A stretch of DNA of 45,265 bases from an uncultured Pelagibacteraceae bacterium (lineage in GTDB: Bacteria > Pseudomonadota > Alphaproteobacteria > Pelagibacterales > Pelagibacteraceae), in assembly GCA_902536575.1 (NCBI GenBank), contig CACAYA010000001.1, positions 1 to 45,265 on the forward strand, read 5' to 3'. Each line of letters starts with the position of its first letter. The stretch's first letter is position 1. Positions 14,168 through 23,891 of this stretch are shown here, one piece after another. The notes beneath the pieces were generated by a model. The model did no database searches. It was not told where the DNA came from and saw only the letters and a list, made by a program, of their open reading frames with translations. The position numbers and the translations under genes were made by a program.

Positions 14168-14243
14168 TGGCAGGAGCGGAGGGACTCGAACCCTCAGCCT
14201 CCGGTTTTGGAGACCGGCGCTCTACCAATTGAGCTACACTCCT
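14168..14243 (-). tRNA. tRNA-Trp (anticodon CCA)
   Basis: Cloverleaf AGGAGTGTAGCTCAATTGGTAGAGC...CTCCAAA...GGTTCGAGTCC...CGCTCCTGCCA; CCA encoded. Confidence 0.97.
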
Positions 14244-14246
14244 ATT

Positions 14247-14263
14247 TATAGAGTTACTCTATA
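14247..14263 (-). repeat. Inverted repeat at tuf stop codon
   Basis: TATAGAG-TAA-CTCTATA on the minus strand: perfect 7 bp arms with the tuf TAA stop as loop. Confidence 0.6.
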
Positions 14264-15444
14264 ATTTTTGTTACTACTCCTGCTCCAACAGTTCTTCCAC
14301 CTTCACGAATAGCAAAATTTAATTTTTCAGCCATTGCAATTGGTGTAATTAATTTAACTGTAAATTTAGCATCATCACCTGGCATAACCATTTCAGTTCC
14401 AGCTGGTAATTCTACTTCACCTGTTACATCTGTTGTTCTAAAATAAAACTGTGGTCTATATTTAGTAAAGAAAGGAGTGTGTCTTCCACCCTCATCTTTT
14501 TTAAGTACATACGCTTGAGCTTCAAATTTAGTATGTGGAGTTATTGATCCAGGTTTACATAGAACTTGACCTCTTTCGATATCATCTCTTTCTATACCTC
14601 TCAATAAAATTCCAACATTATCACCTGCTTCACCTGTGTCTAAAAGCTTTCTAAACATTTCAACACCAGTACAAACTGATTTTTTTGTTTCCTTAATTCC
14701 AACGATTTCAACTTCTTCACCAGTTTTGATTACACCTGATTCAACTCTACCAGTTGCAACTGTTCCTCTTCCAGAAATTGAAAATACATCCTCAACGGGC
14801 ATTAAGAAAGGCTTATCTACTTCTCTAGCTGGTTGTGGGATATGTTCATCAACAGCTTTCATCAATTCTAAAATTGAATTTTTTCCAATTTCATCATCTC
14901 TTCCTTCAACAGCTGCTAAAGCTGAACCTTTAACGATTGGTGTTTTATCACCAGGGTATTTATAGGAAGTTAAAAGTTCCTTAATTTCTTCCTCTACAAG
15001 TTCGATCATTTCTTTATCATCAACTTGATCAACTTTATTAAGATAAACAACAATTGCTGGAATACCGACTTGTCTACCTAAAAGAATATGTTCCCTAGTT
15101 TGTGGCATTGGACCATCTGCTGCATTTACAACTAAAATGGCACCATCCATTTGTGCAGCACCAGTGATCATATTTTTTACATAGTCAGCGTGACCTGGAC
15201 AGTCTACGTGAGCATAGTGTCTCTTTTCAGTTTCATACTCAACGTGAGCAGTTGAAATTGTTATTCCTCTTTCTTTTTCTTCTGGCGCTTTATCAATTTG
15301 ATCGTAAGCAACCGCAGTTCCACCACCTGCTTGTGCTAACACATTTGTGATTGCAGCAGTAAGAGTTGTTTTACCATGGTCGACATGACCTATAGTCCCA
15401 ATGTTACAGTGGGGTTTATTTCTTACAAATTTTTCTTTCGACAT
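14254..15444 (-). CDS. tuf: Elongation factor Tu
   Basis: 396 aa; [41 protein letters not shown]. Confidence 0.99.
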   Translation of the reverse strand: MSKEKFVRNKPHCNIGTIGHVDHGKTTLTAAITNVLAQAGGGTAVAYDQIDKAPEEKERGITISTAHVEYETEKRHYAHVDCPGHADYVKNMITGAAQMDGAILVVNAADGPMPQTREHILLGRQVGIPAIVVYLNKVDQVDDKEMIELVEEEIKELLTSYKYPGDKTPIVKGSALAAVEGRDDEIGKNSILELMKAVDEHIPQPAREVDKPFLMPVEDVFSISGRGTVATGRVESGVIKTGEEVEIVGIKETKKSVCTGVEMFRKLLDTGEAGDNVGILLRGIERDDIERGQVLCKPGSITPHTKFEAQAYVLKKDEGGRHTPFFTKYRPQFYFRTTDVTGEVELPAGTEMVMPGDDAKFTVKLITPIAMAEKLNFAIREGGRTVGAGVVTKIIE

Positions 15445-15490
15445 TACTTTTTTACCTCAGTTTTATTTGTTTCATTACTAATTTTTTTCT

Positions 15491-15564
15491 TGGAGCGGGT
15501 AAAGGGAATCGAACCCTTACATCCAGCTTGGAAGGCTAGCGTTCTACCATTGAACTACACCCGC
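15491..15564 (-). tRNA. tRNA-Gly (anticodon TCC)
   Basis: GCGGGTGTAGTTCAATGGTAGAACGCTAGCCTTCCAAGCTGG...GGTTCGATTCCCTTTACCCGCTCCA. Confidence 0.97.
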
Positions 15565-15610
15565 ACAACCCCAAGAGTAACACTCCATTGCCACTTAAAA
15601 TTCTACTGAA

Positions 15611-15696
15611 TGGTGGAGGGGGAAAGATTCGAACTTTCGAAGACCGAAGTCAACGGGTTTACAGCCCGCCCCATTTGACCGCTCTGGAACCCCTCC
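15611..15696 (-). tRNA. tRNA-Tyr (anticodon GTA)
   Basis: Long-variable-arm tRNA GGAGGGGTTCCAGAGCGGTCAAATGGGGCGGGCTGTAAACCCGTTGACTTCGGTC...CCCCCTCCACCA. Confidence 0.97.
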
Positions 15697-15825
15697 TTTT
15701 GGGGAAGTGTCCCCTGTTCAATAAAGCTTTAAACAACATGCGTTTTATATATTTTATTTATGCAAATGCAACACGTGATTTAATAGCCAAATATTCAAAA
15801 AAACGTGTAAAACTCATGATAATTT

Positions 15826-16569
15826 ATGAACAAATCCTCATTTTTTATTGTTGGTCAACATGCTGTTATCGAGGCTCTTAGAAACCCACTAAGAAAGGTT
15901 TTAAGAGTTTTTTTAACTGAAGAAGCAAAAAAAAATATTCATAGAAAAAACCAAAATAAAAATCTTCTAGAGGATGTTAAGGTTTATTTTAAATCAAAAA
16001 AAGAATTGGATAAATATTCATCTAAAGAACAGTTAATGCATAATGGTTACGTTGCTGAACTAGAACATTTAGATCAACCTGATCTTAAACAATTTATAAA
16101 AGACAAAAATAATCTCACATTAGTTTGTTTGGATGGAGTGACAGACCCAAGAAATATCGGCTCTTTAATTAGGAGTGCAGCTTCGTTTAAAATTGATGGT
16201 TTGATAATAAAAGAAAGACATTTTCCAAGTGATAGTAAGCTAATGTACAAATCTGCTAGTGGATGTATGGAACATTTAAATATTTTTGCAGTATCTAATA
16301 TAAATTCAACAATAAAAAATTTAAGAGAAAAAAATTTTTGGGTATATGGTTTTGATGCAAAGGGAGATAAGAATTTTACAGATATTAAATGGGAAGGAAA
16401 TAATATTTTATTATTTGGTTCTGAGGGTTTTGGTATGAGAAAACATACTGGTAAATATGCTGATTTCTTTGTTAAAATTAGTATGAATGACAAGATTGAA
16501 AGTTTAAATATCTCTAATAGTGCTGCTATTGTCTTTCATCATTTAAGTTATATTAAAAAAAAGAGTTGA
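15826..16569 (+). CDS. rlmB: SpoU/TrmH-family 23S rRNA (guanosine-2'-O-)-methyltransferase
   Basis: SPOUT motifs LDGVTDPRNIGSLIRSAASF, LFGSEGFGMRK, LNISNSAAIVFHHL; substrate-binding N-terminal domain. Confidence 0.92.
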   Translation: MNKSSFFIVGQHAVIEALRNPLRKVLRVFLTEEAKKNIHRKNQNKNLLEDVKVYFKSKKELDKYSSKEQLMHNGYVAELEHLDQPDLKQFIKDKNNLTLVCLDGVTDPRNIGSLIRSAASFKIDGLIIKERHFPSDSKLMYKSASGCMEHLNIFAVSNINSTIKNLREKNFWVYGFDAKGDKNFTDIKWEGNNILLFGSEGFGMRKHTGKYADFFVKISMNDKIESLNISNSAAIVFHHLSYIKKKS

Positions 16570-16602
16570 TTATTTAATAAATAGTTAATAATTATTGCGC
16601 AT

Positions 16603-16678
16603 GCCCTTGTAGCTCAGTTGGTAGAGCAATTGATTTGTAATCAATAGGTCCGCGGTTCGAATCCGTGCGGGGGCACCA
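16603..16678 (+). tRNA. tRNA-Thr (anticodon TGT)
   Basis: GCCCTTGTAGCTCAGTTGGTAGAGCAATTGATTTGTAATCAATAGGTCCGCGGTTCGAATCCGTGCGGGGGCACCA. Confidence 0.97.
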
Positions 16679-16758
16679 TCACTCAATAAAATCAACACTA
16701 TTTATTTTTGCAAAAATAAAAATTTTAGTATTAGGTAACAATGATTGCTACCATAGTG

Positions 16759-17283
16759 TTACCATTGGTCAAAAGATATTTGGGTTTCAAGTCTATTTTT
16801 TTCATCATTACAAGGTGACTTGATACAGGTAAATAGATTTACCCAAACTTTTTTATTTGAGTTTGATGGTACAGATAAAAATACAAATCCTTTATGAGTA
16901 TTTGACATATTTCCTTCCTGAAGCACATACATATTCTTGCCATTCCAATTTTTAACATTAGATTTGTTAATCCATTCCATTTCATTATTAATATGGTTTT
17001 TAAGATGTTCTGGAAAAAAAGCCTGGACATTTCCATAGCAAGTATGTGTGCTATAATTTTTGCTATTTAACGTACTCATTAATTGAACGCTACCTCCAAT
17101 TTCACAATTCGTAATTGTCAATTTTACTTCTTTAACAACTGTATTGTGATTTGACTTTGTTAATGTAGCTTTAGTACCAGTTATATAGCCATTATAAGCA
17201 ACCACTCCTACTGAAGCAAGTATACCGATGATGGCTACAACGACTAGAAGTTCTATAAGGGTAAATCCTTTTTGTTTATTCAC
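16759..17283 (-). CDS. Type IV pilin-like protein (prepilin N-terminal signal)
   Basis: KGFTLIELLVVVAIIGILASVGVVAYNGY class III signal/N-terminal helix. Confidence 0.9.
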   Translation of the reverse strand: MNKQKGFTLIELLVVVAIIGILASVGVVAYNGYITGTKATLTKSNHNTVVKEVKLTITNCEIGGSVQLMSTLNSKNYSTHTCYGNVQAFFPEHLKNHINNEMEWINKSNVKNWNGKNMYVLQEGNMSNTHKGFVFLSVPSNSNKKVWVNLFTCIKSPCNDEKNRLETQISFDQW

Positions 17284-17289
17284 AATTAA

Positions 17290-17871
17290 TTATAATTTTT
17301 TATCATTTAGCTTGGTCATAGCTTTTCCAGGGGAAAAAGTATAATCATTGTCATCCATTAATTTTCCACTTCCATCATAAAGTTTCCAATTAAATTTTAC
17401 TTTATCTTTCTGTTTCTTTCCTAATTTTAAAATAGTCAACTCTATTTTTCTTAGCTTACTACCCGAAGCACCTATAAATGATCTAGTCTCACCTTCTTTC
17501 CAAATCCCAAGAGGAAATTTGCATCCATTTTTTATTACTCTTCCTCCACGTCTACTATCCCAAACTCTACCAATACACTGTCCGTCATTAGTGACTGTAA
17601 ATAACTGTGTTTTTAATCCACTTTGACCTTTTCTTGTTCTTTTATAAACTTTCATTATTTCTCCAGTTTGAGGATTTTTCCAATCTTCAGGTCCAACTAC
17701 TTTTTTTCTTTTCTTTTCACCAAATATTAAATTAGCATTTGTAAATTTAATTTCTGTATCTTCTCTTATTTCACCACCAGTAAATAGCTCTAAAGGAATA
17801 AATCTTTCATCAGCTGATAGTGGAATAATCCACAACAAAGCCAGAACTACGATCCCTAAAAGTTTTTTCAT
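17290..17871 (-). CDS. Secreted protein of unknown function
   Basis: Signal peptide MKKLLGIVVLALLWIIPLSA; no recognised domain. Confidence 0.75.
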   Translation of the reverse strand: MKKLLGIVVLALLWIIPLSADERFIPLELFTGGEIREDTEIKFTNANLIFGEKKRKKVVGPEDWKNPQTGEIMKVYKRTRKGQSGLKTQLFTVTNDGQCIGRVWDSRRGGRVIKNGCKFPLGIWKEGETRSFIGASGSKLRKIELTILKLGKKQKDKVKFNWKLYDGSGKLMDDNDYTFSPGKAMTKLNDKKL

Positions 17872-17879
17872 TTATCCTA

Positions 17880-19079
17880 TTAGACTAAATTTTTGTTGAG
17901 ATACCATTTACCATTTTTTTTTGTCCAAAGATGAGGTGATCTAAAGCTATCAATTGTTTTCCAAAAAACATCTTCTTCTATATCTAAATAAATTAAGAAC
18001 TCTTTAAAATATTTTTTTGGAAATTCATTGTCAAATTTTTTTACAAGTGCCACGCCTTCCTCTCTTGTAATTTTTTTATTTCTAATTTCTTGAGCGGCGT
18101 CATAAGTTGTTCGGCCGATACCAAACTTTATTAAAGTGCAATAATAATGAAATGGATCTATTTTATCGTCTATGCTAGAATACTTACTGTACGAGCCTTC
18201 GGTTCTTTCATTGTTAGGCTTAAAACCAGTATTTTGAACTGCATAATAAAAACACTCTTGTGGATCCCATTTTAAGTAGTAGCCTAAAAATCGTTGTTCA
18301 ATTTTTTTTTGATTTATTTCATTAATATTTAGAGGTAAATATGGTTGAAATTCATTAATTGTAAAATTTGTTTCTTTGATTATAGATTTTATAGATTGTC
18401 CTCCTATTTTAATATCTGAAATTTCTTTTTCAGAAAAAAATTTATTGCTCATCAATGATGATTTGTTTTCATCTTTTGAATTTCCATACTCTGCTTGATT
18501 TTCTCCATAAAATACTAAGGGTATGTTAAATTTCGATGCAATTAGAGGTCCAATAATCTTTTGTCCATTTATAAAAGGTTGAAATGGGTGAAGTAAATTT
18601 AAAAAAGCTATTTTAGTTAAGTATCTGTGTAGTTTTCCGTTAGGTGTAAATAAAATATTATCTAAGCCACCGACATGAGACCAATTGACAAAATTTTCCC
18701 ATCCTATTTCAGTATATAAGTGTGGAGCCCAAGTAACAGTTAAAGGATTCATACCATATTTATCTTTAAGAACATGTGCTGTATATGCTGAGTCTTTTCC
18801 ACCAGAACCTGGCACTACACAGTCGTATCCATTAGGTTTTCTGTGTTTTTCAAGTAATTTTAATAATTCTTTTTCTCTTTCTTTCCAATCAATTTCTTGT
18901 TTTAAATCATTATACTCACATGCCTCACAAATGCCCTGAGCACTAAAATCAATGCCTCTTTTTTTTTGTTCTAAAGTATTTTTAAATTCAACCACACTAC
19001 TAGGTCTTTGATTTGAAATTATACATTTCTTGCAAAACAATACTTTTTCGGGCAAACCATAAAGTGAAAAATTAGACAT
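17880..19079 (-). CDS. N-acetyl sugar amidotransferase (WbpG/PseA-like)
   Basis: PP-loop VVPGSGGKDSAYTAHVLK, CxxC pairs (CKKC..., CEACEY), family-like YLKWDPQECFYYAVQNTGFKPN. Confidence 0.85.
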   Translation of the reverse strand: MSNFSLYGLPEKVLFCKKCIISNQRPSSVVEFKNTLEQKKRGIDFSAQGICEACEYNDLKQEIDWKEREKELLKLLEKHRKPNGYDCVVPGSGGKDSAYTAHVLKDKYGMNPLTVTWAPHLYTEIGWENFVNWSHVGGLDNILFTPNGKLHRYLTKIAFLNLLHPFQPFINGQKIIGPLIASKFNIPLVFYGENQAEYGNSKDENKSSLMSNKFFSEKEISDIKIGGQSIKSIIKETNFTINEFQPYLPLNINEINQKKIEQRFLGYYLKWDPQECFYYAVQNTGFKPNNERTEGSYSKYSSIDDKIDPFHYYCTLIKFGIGRTTYDAAQEIRNKKITREEGVALVKKFDNEFPKKYFKEFLIYLDIEEDVFWKTIDSFRSPHLWTKKNGKWYLNKNLV

Positions 19080-19145
19080 AGCATTCTTTTACAACAATAA
19101 TTCTAATTAAAAAAGTATTAAACTTTCTACTTTCTAGTTTGATCT

Positions 19146-19199
19146 AGCAATTGTTTTGTAATTTATCGTTCCACAGTTCGAGACCGTGCGGGGGGACCA
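19146..19199 (+). pseudogene. Degenerate tRNA-Thr(TGT)-derived fragment (att-like)
   Basis: Ungapped 54 nt alignment to the 3' part of tRNA-Thr at 16625-16678: 44/54 identical by hand count; retains TTTGTAA anticodon loop and terminal CCA. Confidence 0.85.
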
Positions 19200-19208
19200 A
19201 TAAATTTT

Positions 19209-19346
19209 TTACCAAGCAGTTAGTTTCCAACAAGCATCTGCATTCTCAAGACGAACATAGCAACCCAAAAAAGACATTATTTTAAATGCAAAAAAACCTC
19301 CAACTAAAACTAATACTACTAATACGACTGGATTAATTTTTTTCAT
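19209..19346 (-). CDS. Small single-TM/secreted peptide (45 aa)
   Basis: ATG...TAA ORF encoding MKKINPVVLVVLVLVGGFFAFKIMSFLGCYVRLENADACWKLTAW; below ORF-track cutoff. Confidence 0.5.
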   Translation of the reverse strand: MKKINPVVLVVLVLVGGFFAFKIMSFLGCYVRLENADACWKLTAW

Positions 19347-19348
19347 AA

Positions 19349-20035
19349 TTAAGTTTTTTTGACACCAGTTGGATGAGCAACCCCATCGATAACAAACTTT
19401 GGCTCAATACTTATATCAATTAATTTAGGTCTTGAGTTTAGATAAGAATTAACTGTTTCTATTGACTCAATATCTTCAATGAATTTTTCAAGTCTTGAAA
19501 ATTTTTTTATAAGCTCTGTGTCGAGTAACTTAGATAAATCTAGATGATGATACACTGCAAAATCACATGCATGTGGCTTATCGTCCACATAAAACTTTTC
19601 ATCATTTTCTGTTAATGCTCTTTCAAGATCTTCAAACCTAGTATTTAAAAAAGGCATCATATCTTCACGTTTCTTTTTAAAACTATCACCAACTGCAAAA
19701 TTAATAGTTGGATTAAGAGGCATAAATAATTCTTGTGCACTTTGCATTACTGCGTTTGCTTTAGCATTTTGTATTGGATCTGAAATATCAATACCTGCAA
19801 TTTTTTCAATGAAGTTTAGTATAGCAATGCTCTGACAAATTTCATGTTTTCCATCAACGACTAGCATAGGGAGTTGTCTGAACGGAACTTTAGATTTTAT
19901 CTGAGCCCATTCTTTACCGTAATAATCCCATGACATTATATCGTCATACTCAAGTTCAGTATATTCAAGAAGAAGTCTTGGAGCCTCCGCTAAAGCTCTC
20001 ATTTTAAAATATATTAATTCTAATTTATGTTTCAT
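19349..20035 (-). CDS. Glutathione S-transferase-like protein
   Basis: Thioredoxin-fold N-terminus ELIYFKMRALAEAPRLLLEYTELEYDD...VPFRQLPMLVVDGKHEICQSIAILNFI. Confidence 0.88.
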   Translation of the reverse strand: MKHKLELIYFKMRALAEAPRLLLEYTELEYDDIMSWDYYGKEWAQIKSKVPFRQLPMLVVDGKHEICQSIAILNFIEKIAGIDISDPIQNAKANAVMQSAQELFMPLNPTINFAVGDSFKKKREDMMPFLNTRFEDLERALTENDEKFYVDDKPHACDFAVYHHLDLSKLLDTELIKKFSRLEKFIEDIESIETVNSYLNSRPKLIDISIEPKFVIDGVAHPTGVKKT

Positions 20036-20806
20036 TTAATTTGTTTCTTTTCTTAATTGCTCAATTTTAATTTTTTTTTGTAGACTTCGATTTTTATCAT
20101 AAAGAAGATTAAACTTAATTTTATTATTAGTTTTAATTGTAATAGACTTAGCATTTCTTACTTCAAGATTATCAGCCACAGCACTTATGGGTCTTTTAAA
20201 TGTGTTTAAGTTATTGATAGTGATTTTTGATTTATCATTAACAATTTTTCCTTTCCATCTTCTAGGTCTAAACGGACTTATAGGAGAAATAGATAATTTT
20301 TTAGAATTTAACCCTAAAATAGGACCATGAACTGATAAATTATAAGCGGTACTTCCTGCAGGAGTAGACACTAAAACTCCATCGGAAACTAATTTTTTAA
20401 TTATTTGCCTTGAACCTTGTTTAATTGATAGTGATGCAGCTTGTCTGCTCTGTCTAAGAACAGATACCTCATTGATAGCTATTGATTTCTTTATTTTATT
20501 ATTCTTATTTTTGACAGTCATTTCTAAAGGAGAAATCGAGATCATATTAGCATTAGTTAAATTTTTAATAATATTTGTTGAAGAAAATATATTCATCAAA
20601 AATCCATAATTTCCTGAATTAATTCCATAAAATTGCTTTTTTGAATTCTTATTATTTTTAAGTGTTTGAAGCATAAATCCATCACCCCCTATAACAATTA
20701 CCAGATTTGATTTTTTAAATTCACTAGCTTCTATTTTTTTGGTGAGAATTTTTTTAATTCTAAGAGATTTTTTATTTTTATCTGAAATGATTTGAGGTTT
20801 ACTCAT
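20036..20806 (-). CDS. nadK: NAD kinase
   Basis: IGGDGFMLQTL, GINSGNYGFLMN, DGVLVSTPAGSTAYNLSVHGPIL. Confidence 0.93.
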   Translation of the reverse strand: MSKPQIISDKNKKSLRIKKILTKKIEASEFKKSNLVIVIGGDGFMLQTLKNNKNSKKQFYGINSGNYGFLMNIFSSTNIIKNLTNANMISISPLEMTVKNKNNKIKKSIAINEVSVLRQSRQAASLSIKQGSRQIIKKLVSDGVLVSTPAGSTAYNLSVHGPILGLNSKKLSISPISPFRPRRWKGKIVNDKSKITINNLNTFKRPISAVADNLEVRNAKSITIKTNNKIKFNLLYDKNRSLQKKIKIEQLRKETN

Positions 20807-20810
20807 TTAA

Positions 20811-20896
20811 TGGTGCCCTCGGCCAGACTCGAACTGGCACTCCGCAAGCGGCAAGGATTTTAAGTCCTTTGTGTCTACCAATTTCACCACGAGGGC
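20811..20896 (-). tRNA. tRNA-Leu (anticodon TAA)
   Basis: GCCCTCGTGGTGAAATTGGTAGACACAAAGGACTTAAAATCCTTGCCGCTTGCGGAGTGCCAGTTCGAGTCTGGCCGAGGGCACCA. Confidence 0.97.
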
Positions 20897-20982
20897 ATGA
20901 GTTATTTTCATGAGTGTTTATGCCAATATTTATAATTGAACAAGACCTATAAGTAAATTTTTTTATTTTATATCTCTTACTT

Positions 20983-22050
20983 CTAGTCTGCTTCTAGTTT
21001 GAGATCATTTCTATCAAATGTGTGCAAACCATCTAATTTAAAAGATAAACCAATTATATCATTTTCATTTCCAGGAGGTTGGTCTGAACTAATTGCAAAT
21101 ATTGATTTACCCGAAATGTTAAGTCCAACTATCCAATCTGCTCCAGTGGGTTGAATAGTTTCGATTGTACCATTGATATCTCCATTATCTTTTGATGTTA
21201 ATTTTATAGACTCTGGTCTTATGCCTAATGTTTTAACATTATTTTTATCAAACTTTGTTTTATTTAATAAACTTGAGGCTAATTGCTCACCATCATTAAA
21301 ATCTACTATATTCATTTGAGGACTTCCTACAAATTTTGCAACAAAAAGAGATTTTGGATTTTTATATATTTCCATTGGTTTTGCTAGCTGTTCAATTATT
21401 CCTTTATTCATAACTGCTATTGATGTAGCTAAAGTCATTGCTTCCATTTGATCATGTGTAACAAAAACAATAGTGCACCCTAAAGTTTGATGTAACCTTT
21501 TTAATTCTGCTCTCATTTCTAATCGAAGATTTGAATCTAAATTTGAGAGAGGTTCATCTAGTAGTAATAAATTAGGATTTACCGCCAACATTCTTGCCAG
21601 AGCAACCCTTTGTTGTTGTCCACCAGACAACTCAGACGGATATCTATTTTTAAGATTTTTAAGTTGGAAAAGCTTTTCTAATTCTTCAAATCTTTTATCT
21701 TTTTCAGAAGAAGACTCATTTTTCATATCAAGGCCAAAAACAATATTTTGGAATACAGTCATATGAGGCCAAAGCGCATAACTTTGAAACATTAAACCTA
21801 AGTTTCTTTTCTCGGTTTTTAAATATTCTCCTGTATTAGATGAAAAATAGGTTTGATCTCCACAGAATATTTCGCCGCTATCAGGTCTTTCTAATCCAGC
21901 AATCATTCTTAATGTTGTTGTTTTTCCACAACCAGAAGGCCCTAATAAACAAACAAATTCACCAGAAGGAAAAGTGACTGAAAGATTGTCAACAGCTAAA
22001 GAATTTCCTCCAAAATTTTTAACCAAAGAATTTAATTTTATCTCAGACAT
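20983..22050 (-). CDS. ABC transporter ATP-binding protein (FbpC/PotA-like)
   Basis: Walker A GPSGCGKTTTLRMIAGL, LSGGQQQRVALARML signature, Walker B LLLLDEPLSNLD, C-terminal TOBE-like region. Confidence 0.95.
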   Translation of the reverse strand: MSEIKLNSLVKNFGGNSLAVDNLSVTFPSGEFVCLLGPSGCGKTTTLRMIAGLERPDSGEIFCGDQTYFSSNTGEYLKTEKRNLGLMFQSYALWPHMTVFQNIVFGLDMKNESSSEKDKRFEELEKLFQLKNLKNRYPSELSGGQQQRVALARMLAVNPNLLLLDEPLSNLDSNLRLEMRAELKRLHQTLGCTIVFVTHDQMEAMTLATSIAVMNKGIIEQLAKPMEIYKNPKSLFVAKFVGSPQMNIVDFNDGEQLASSLLNKTKFDKNNVKTLGIRPESIKLTSKDNGDINGTIETIQPTGADWIVGLNISGKSIFAISSDQPPGNENDIIGLSFKLDGLHTFDRNDLKLEAD

Positions 22051-23868
22051 TTACCCTCCTAATCCTGAAGCTAAATTTGTTTTTGTAACTCTATTCAAAA
22101 TTAAAACCGATATCATAACCACTACGCCAATTATTAATATAGTAGCATTTGCCAACTGAGTATATCCAAAATCTAAAAATCTAATAGATTGGGTTGTGAG
22201 TAGCTCTGTTCCTGGAGTTACTAACATGACAACTAAACTTAGCTCTTTCATTCCTGTTATAAATGGAAGAATTATTGCAATTACAAGTGCAGATTTTTGT
22301 AATGGAGCCAATATTGAAACTATCCTTCTCCAAAAACCAGCACCTAAAACCATGCCGGCTTCCTCAGGTTCTGGTCCAACTTGCATCATTGCTGAAATAC
22401 CTGATCTCGATGCATAAGGTAAATAGGTTACTACCATAACCAGAATTAATAAACTAATTGATCCGTACAATGCAGGTATAGGTCCTCTAGCTACAGCAAA
22501 CAAAGAAAGGTAAGCTGCTGCAAATGCTAGACCTGGCATTAAATAAGGTAGGAAAGATATCTGTCTTAAAAAACCAGATATTAATGTTCCAGGCAAACGA
22601 ACAACTGCATAACCAATTAGTAAACCTAATGCACCACATATTATTGATGCAGATCCAGCAATAATAAAACTATTTTTAAGTGCAGTCAAAACTTCTGGAC
22701 TTGTAAACATTCCAGGTTGGTCCATTCCTGGCACATTAACACCCGTCCAATATGCTAAACCAAAATTAGAAAACGAAAAATTGCCTGGCTCCCTCATCAA
22801 AGTCGATAATGCTAAAACTACAAATGGTCCAAGAGCAGCTAATAAAAAAATTAGCCATGCAAATATTGTGGTTGGTGTTCTAAATAGTCCTAATTTAGAT
22901 GGTTGTCGTTTTATACCCTTCCCTCCTACTGTTACAAATCTTTGCCACTTTCTTACTACCCAAATATCAACAAGTAGCAACATTACACCAATTAAACTTA
23001 ATACAATTGCTAGTACAGCAACAACACCTGACTCATTTGATCTAACACTAGAGTAAAGTGAAGTTGAAAGTAATGTATATTTAGCAGGTGTTCCTAATAT
23101 ATATGGTGTAGCGAAGGTTCCTAAAGTTCTTGCAACTGTTAAAAGTAAAACTGACATGGTAGTTGGAATCAACAGTGGTAAAATAATTTTTGTCCAAATA
23201 GCTTTTGTTTTTGCTCCTAGAGTTGAAGCAACTTCTTCCAACTGTATATCTATTTTACTAAGTGCACTTGAAAATAAAAGAAAAGCAAATGGAAAGTAAC
23301 TTAGTGCCATACAAATAGAAATTGGCAAGGGTCCATATGCAAGCCAATCTGGAGGTGTAAATCCAAAAGATTCTAACATACCAGGTGGACCACTTATTTT
23401 TCTATTTTTAAACATTGTAAGCCATGCAGTAGCCATAGCTTGTGAAGGAAGCATGTAAGGTATAATTAATAAAAATCCTAAATATCTTCGTCCAAAAATA
23501 TTAGTGCTAGTAACTAATGATGCTAAAATTAATCCTAATGCTAATGCAATTAAAGTTGCAAAAAAAGATACAGTTATAGAGTTTTTTAAAGGTGTCCAAA
23601 AGATTTTTTCACTTATCGATGATGTAAAAACTCTTTCTACATACTTGTAAGTAAACGCTCCATCTTTCCCCCCAGATAACATTGCATCCATCATAGTTAG
23701 GGATACAGAGTTAGAAAATATTGAAATTATTGGCGCAATAACAAGATAAGTTAAGATTATTACAAGAATTGATCCAATTATAAAACTAGGTTGTAATAAC
23801 AACTGTGAAATTTTTATTTTTATACGAATTAATAAGGAATTTTGATTTGTAGGATTTAAAGAAACCAA
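22051..23868 (-). CDS. ABC transporter permease, fused two-domain (FbpB-like)
   Basis: 605 aa with two permease halves, each with an EAA-like loop (LEEVASTLGAKTKAIWTKIILPLL; EEAGMVLGAGFWRRIVSILAPL). Confidence 0.93.
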   Translation of the reverse strand: MVSLNPTNQNSLLIRIKIKISQLLLQPSFIIGSILVIILTYLVIAPIISIFSNSVSLTMMDAMLSGGKDGAFTYKYVERVFTSSISEKIFWTPLKNSITVSFFATLIALALGLILASLVTSTNIFGRRYLGFLLIIPYMLPSQAMATAWLTMFKNRKISGPPGMLESFGFTPPDWLAYGPLPISICMALSYFPFAFLLFSSALSKIDIQLEEVASTLGAKTKAIWTKIILPLLIPTTMSVLLLTVARTLGTFATPYILGTPAKYTLLSTSLYSSVRSNESGVVAVLAIVLSLIGVMLLLVDIWVVRKWQRFVTVGGKGIKRQPSKLGLFRTPTTIFAWLIFLLAALGPFVVLALSTLMREPGNFSFSNFGLAYWTGVNVPGMDQPGMFTSPEVLTALKNSFIIAGSASIICGALGLLIGYAVVRLPGTLISGFLRQISFLPYLMPGLAFAAAYLSLFAVARGPIPALYGSISLLILVMVVTYLPYASRSGISAMMQVGPEPEEAGMVLGAGFWRRIVSILAPLQKSALVIAIILPFITGMKELSLVVMLVTPGTELLTTQSIRFLDFGYTQLANATILIIGVVVMISVLILNRVTKTNLASGLGG

Positions 23869-23891
23869 TTTAACCTCTCTAAAAGATTTAT

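Noticed and set aside
15376-15881. Plus-strand ORFs 15376-15609 and 15588-15881
   Set aside because: They run antisense through tRNA-Gly/tRNA-Tyr and the tuf start; the peptides (e.g. VKGIEPLHPAWKASVLPLNYTR) are typical tRNA-derived artefacts.
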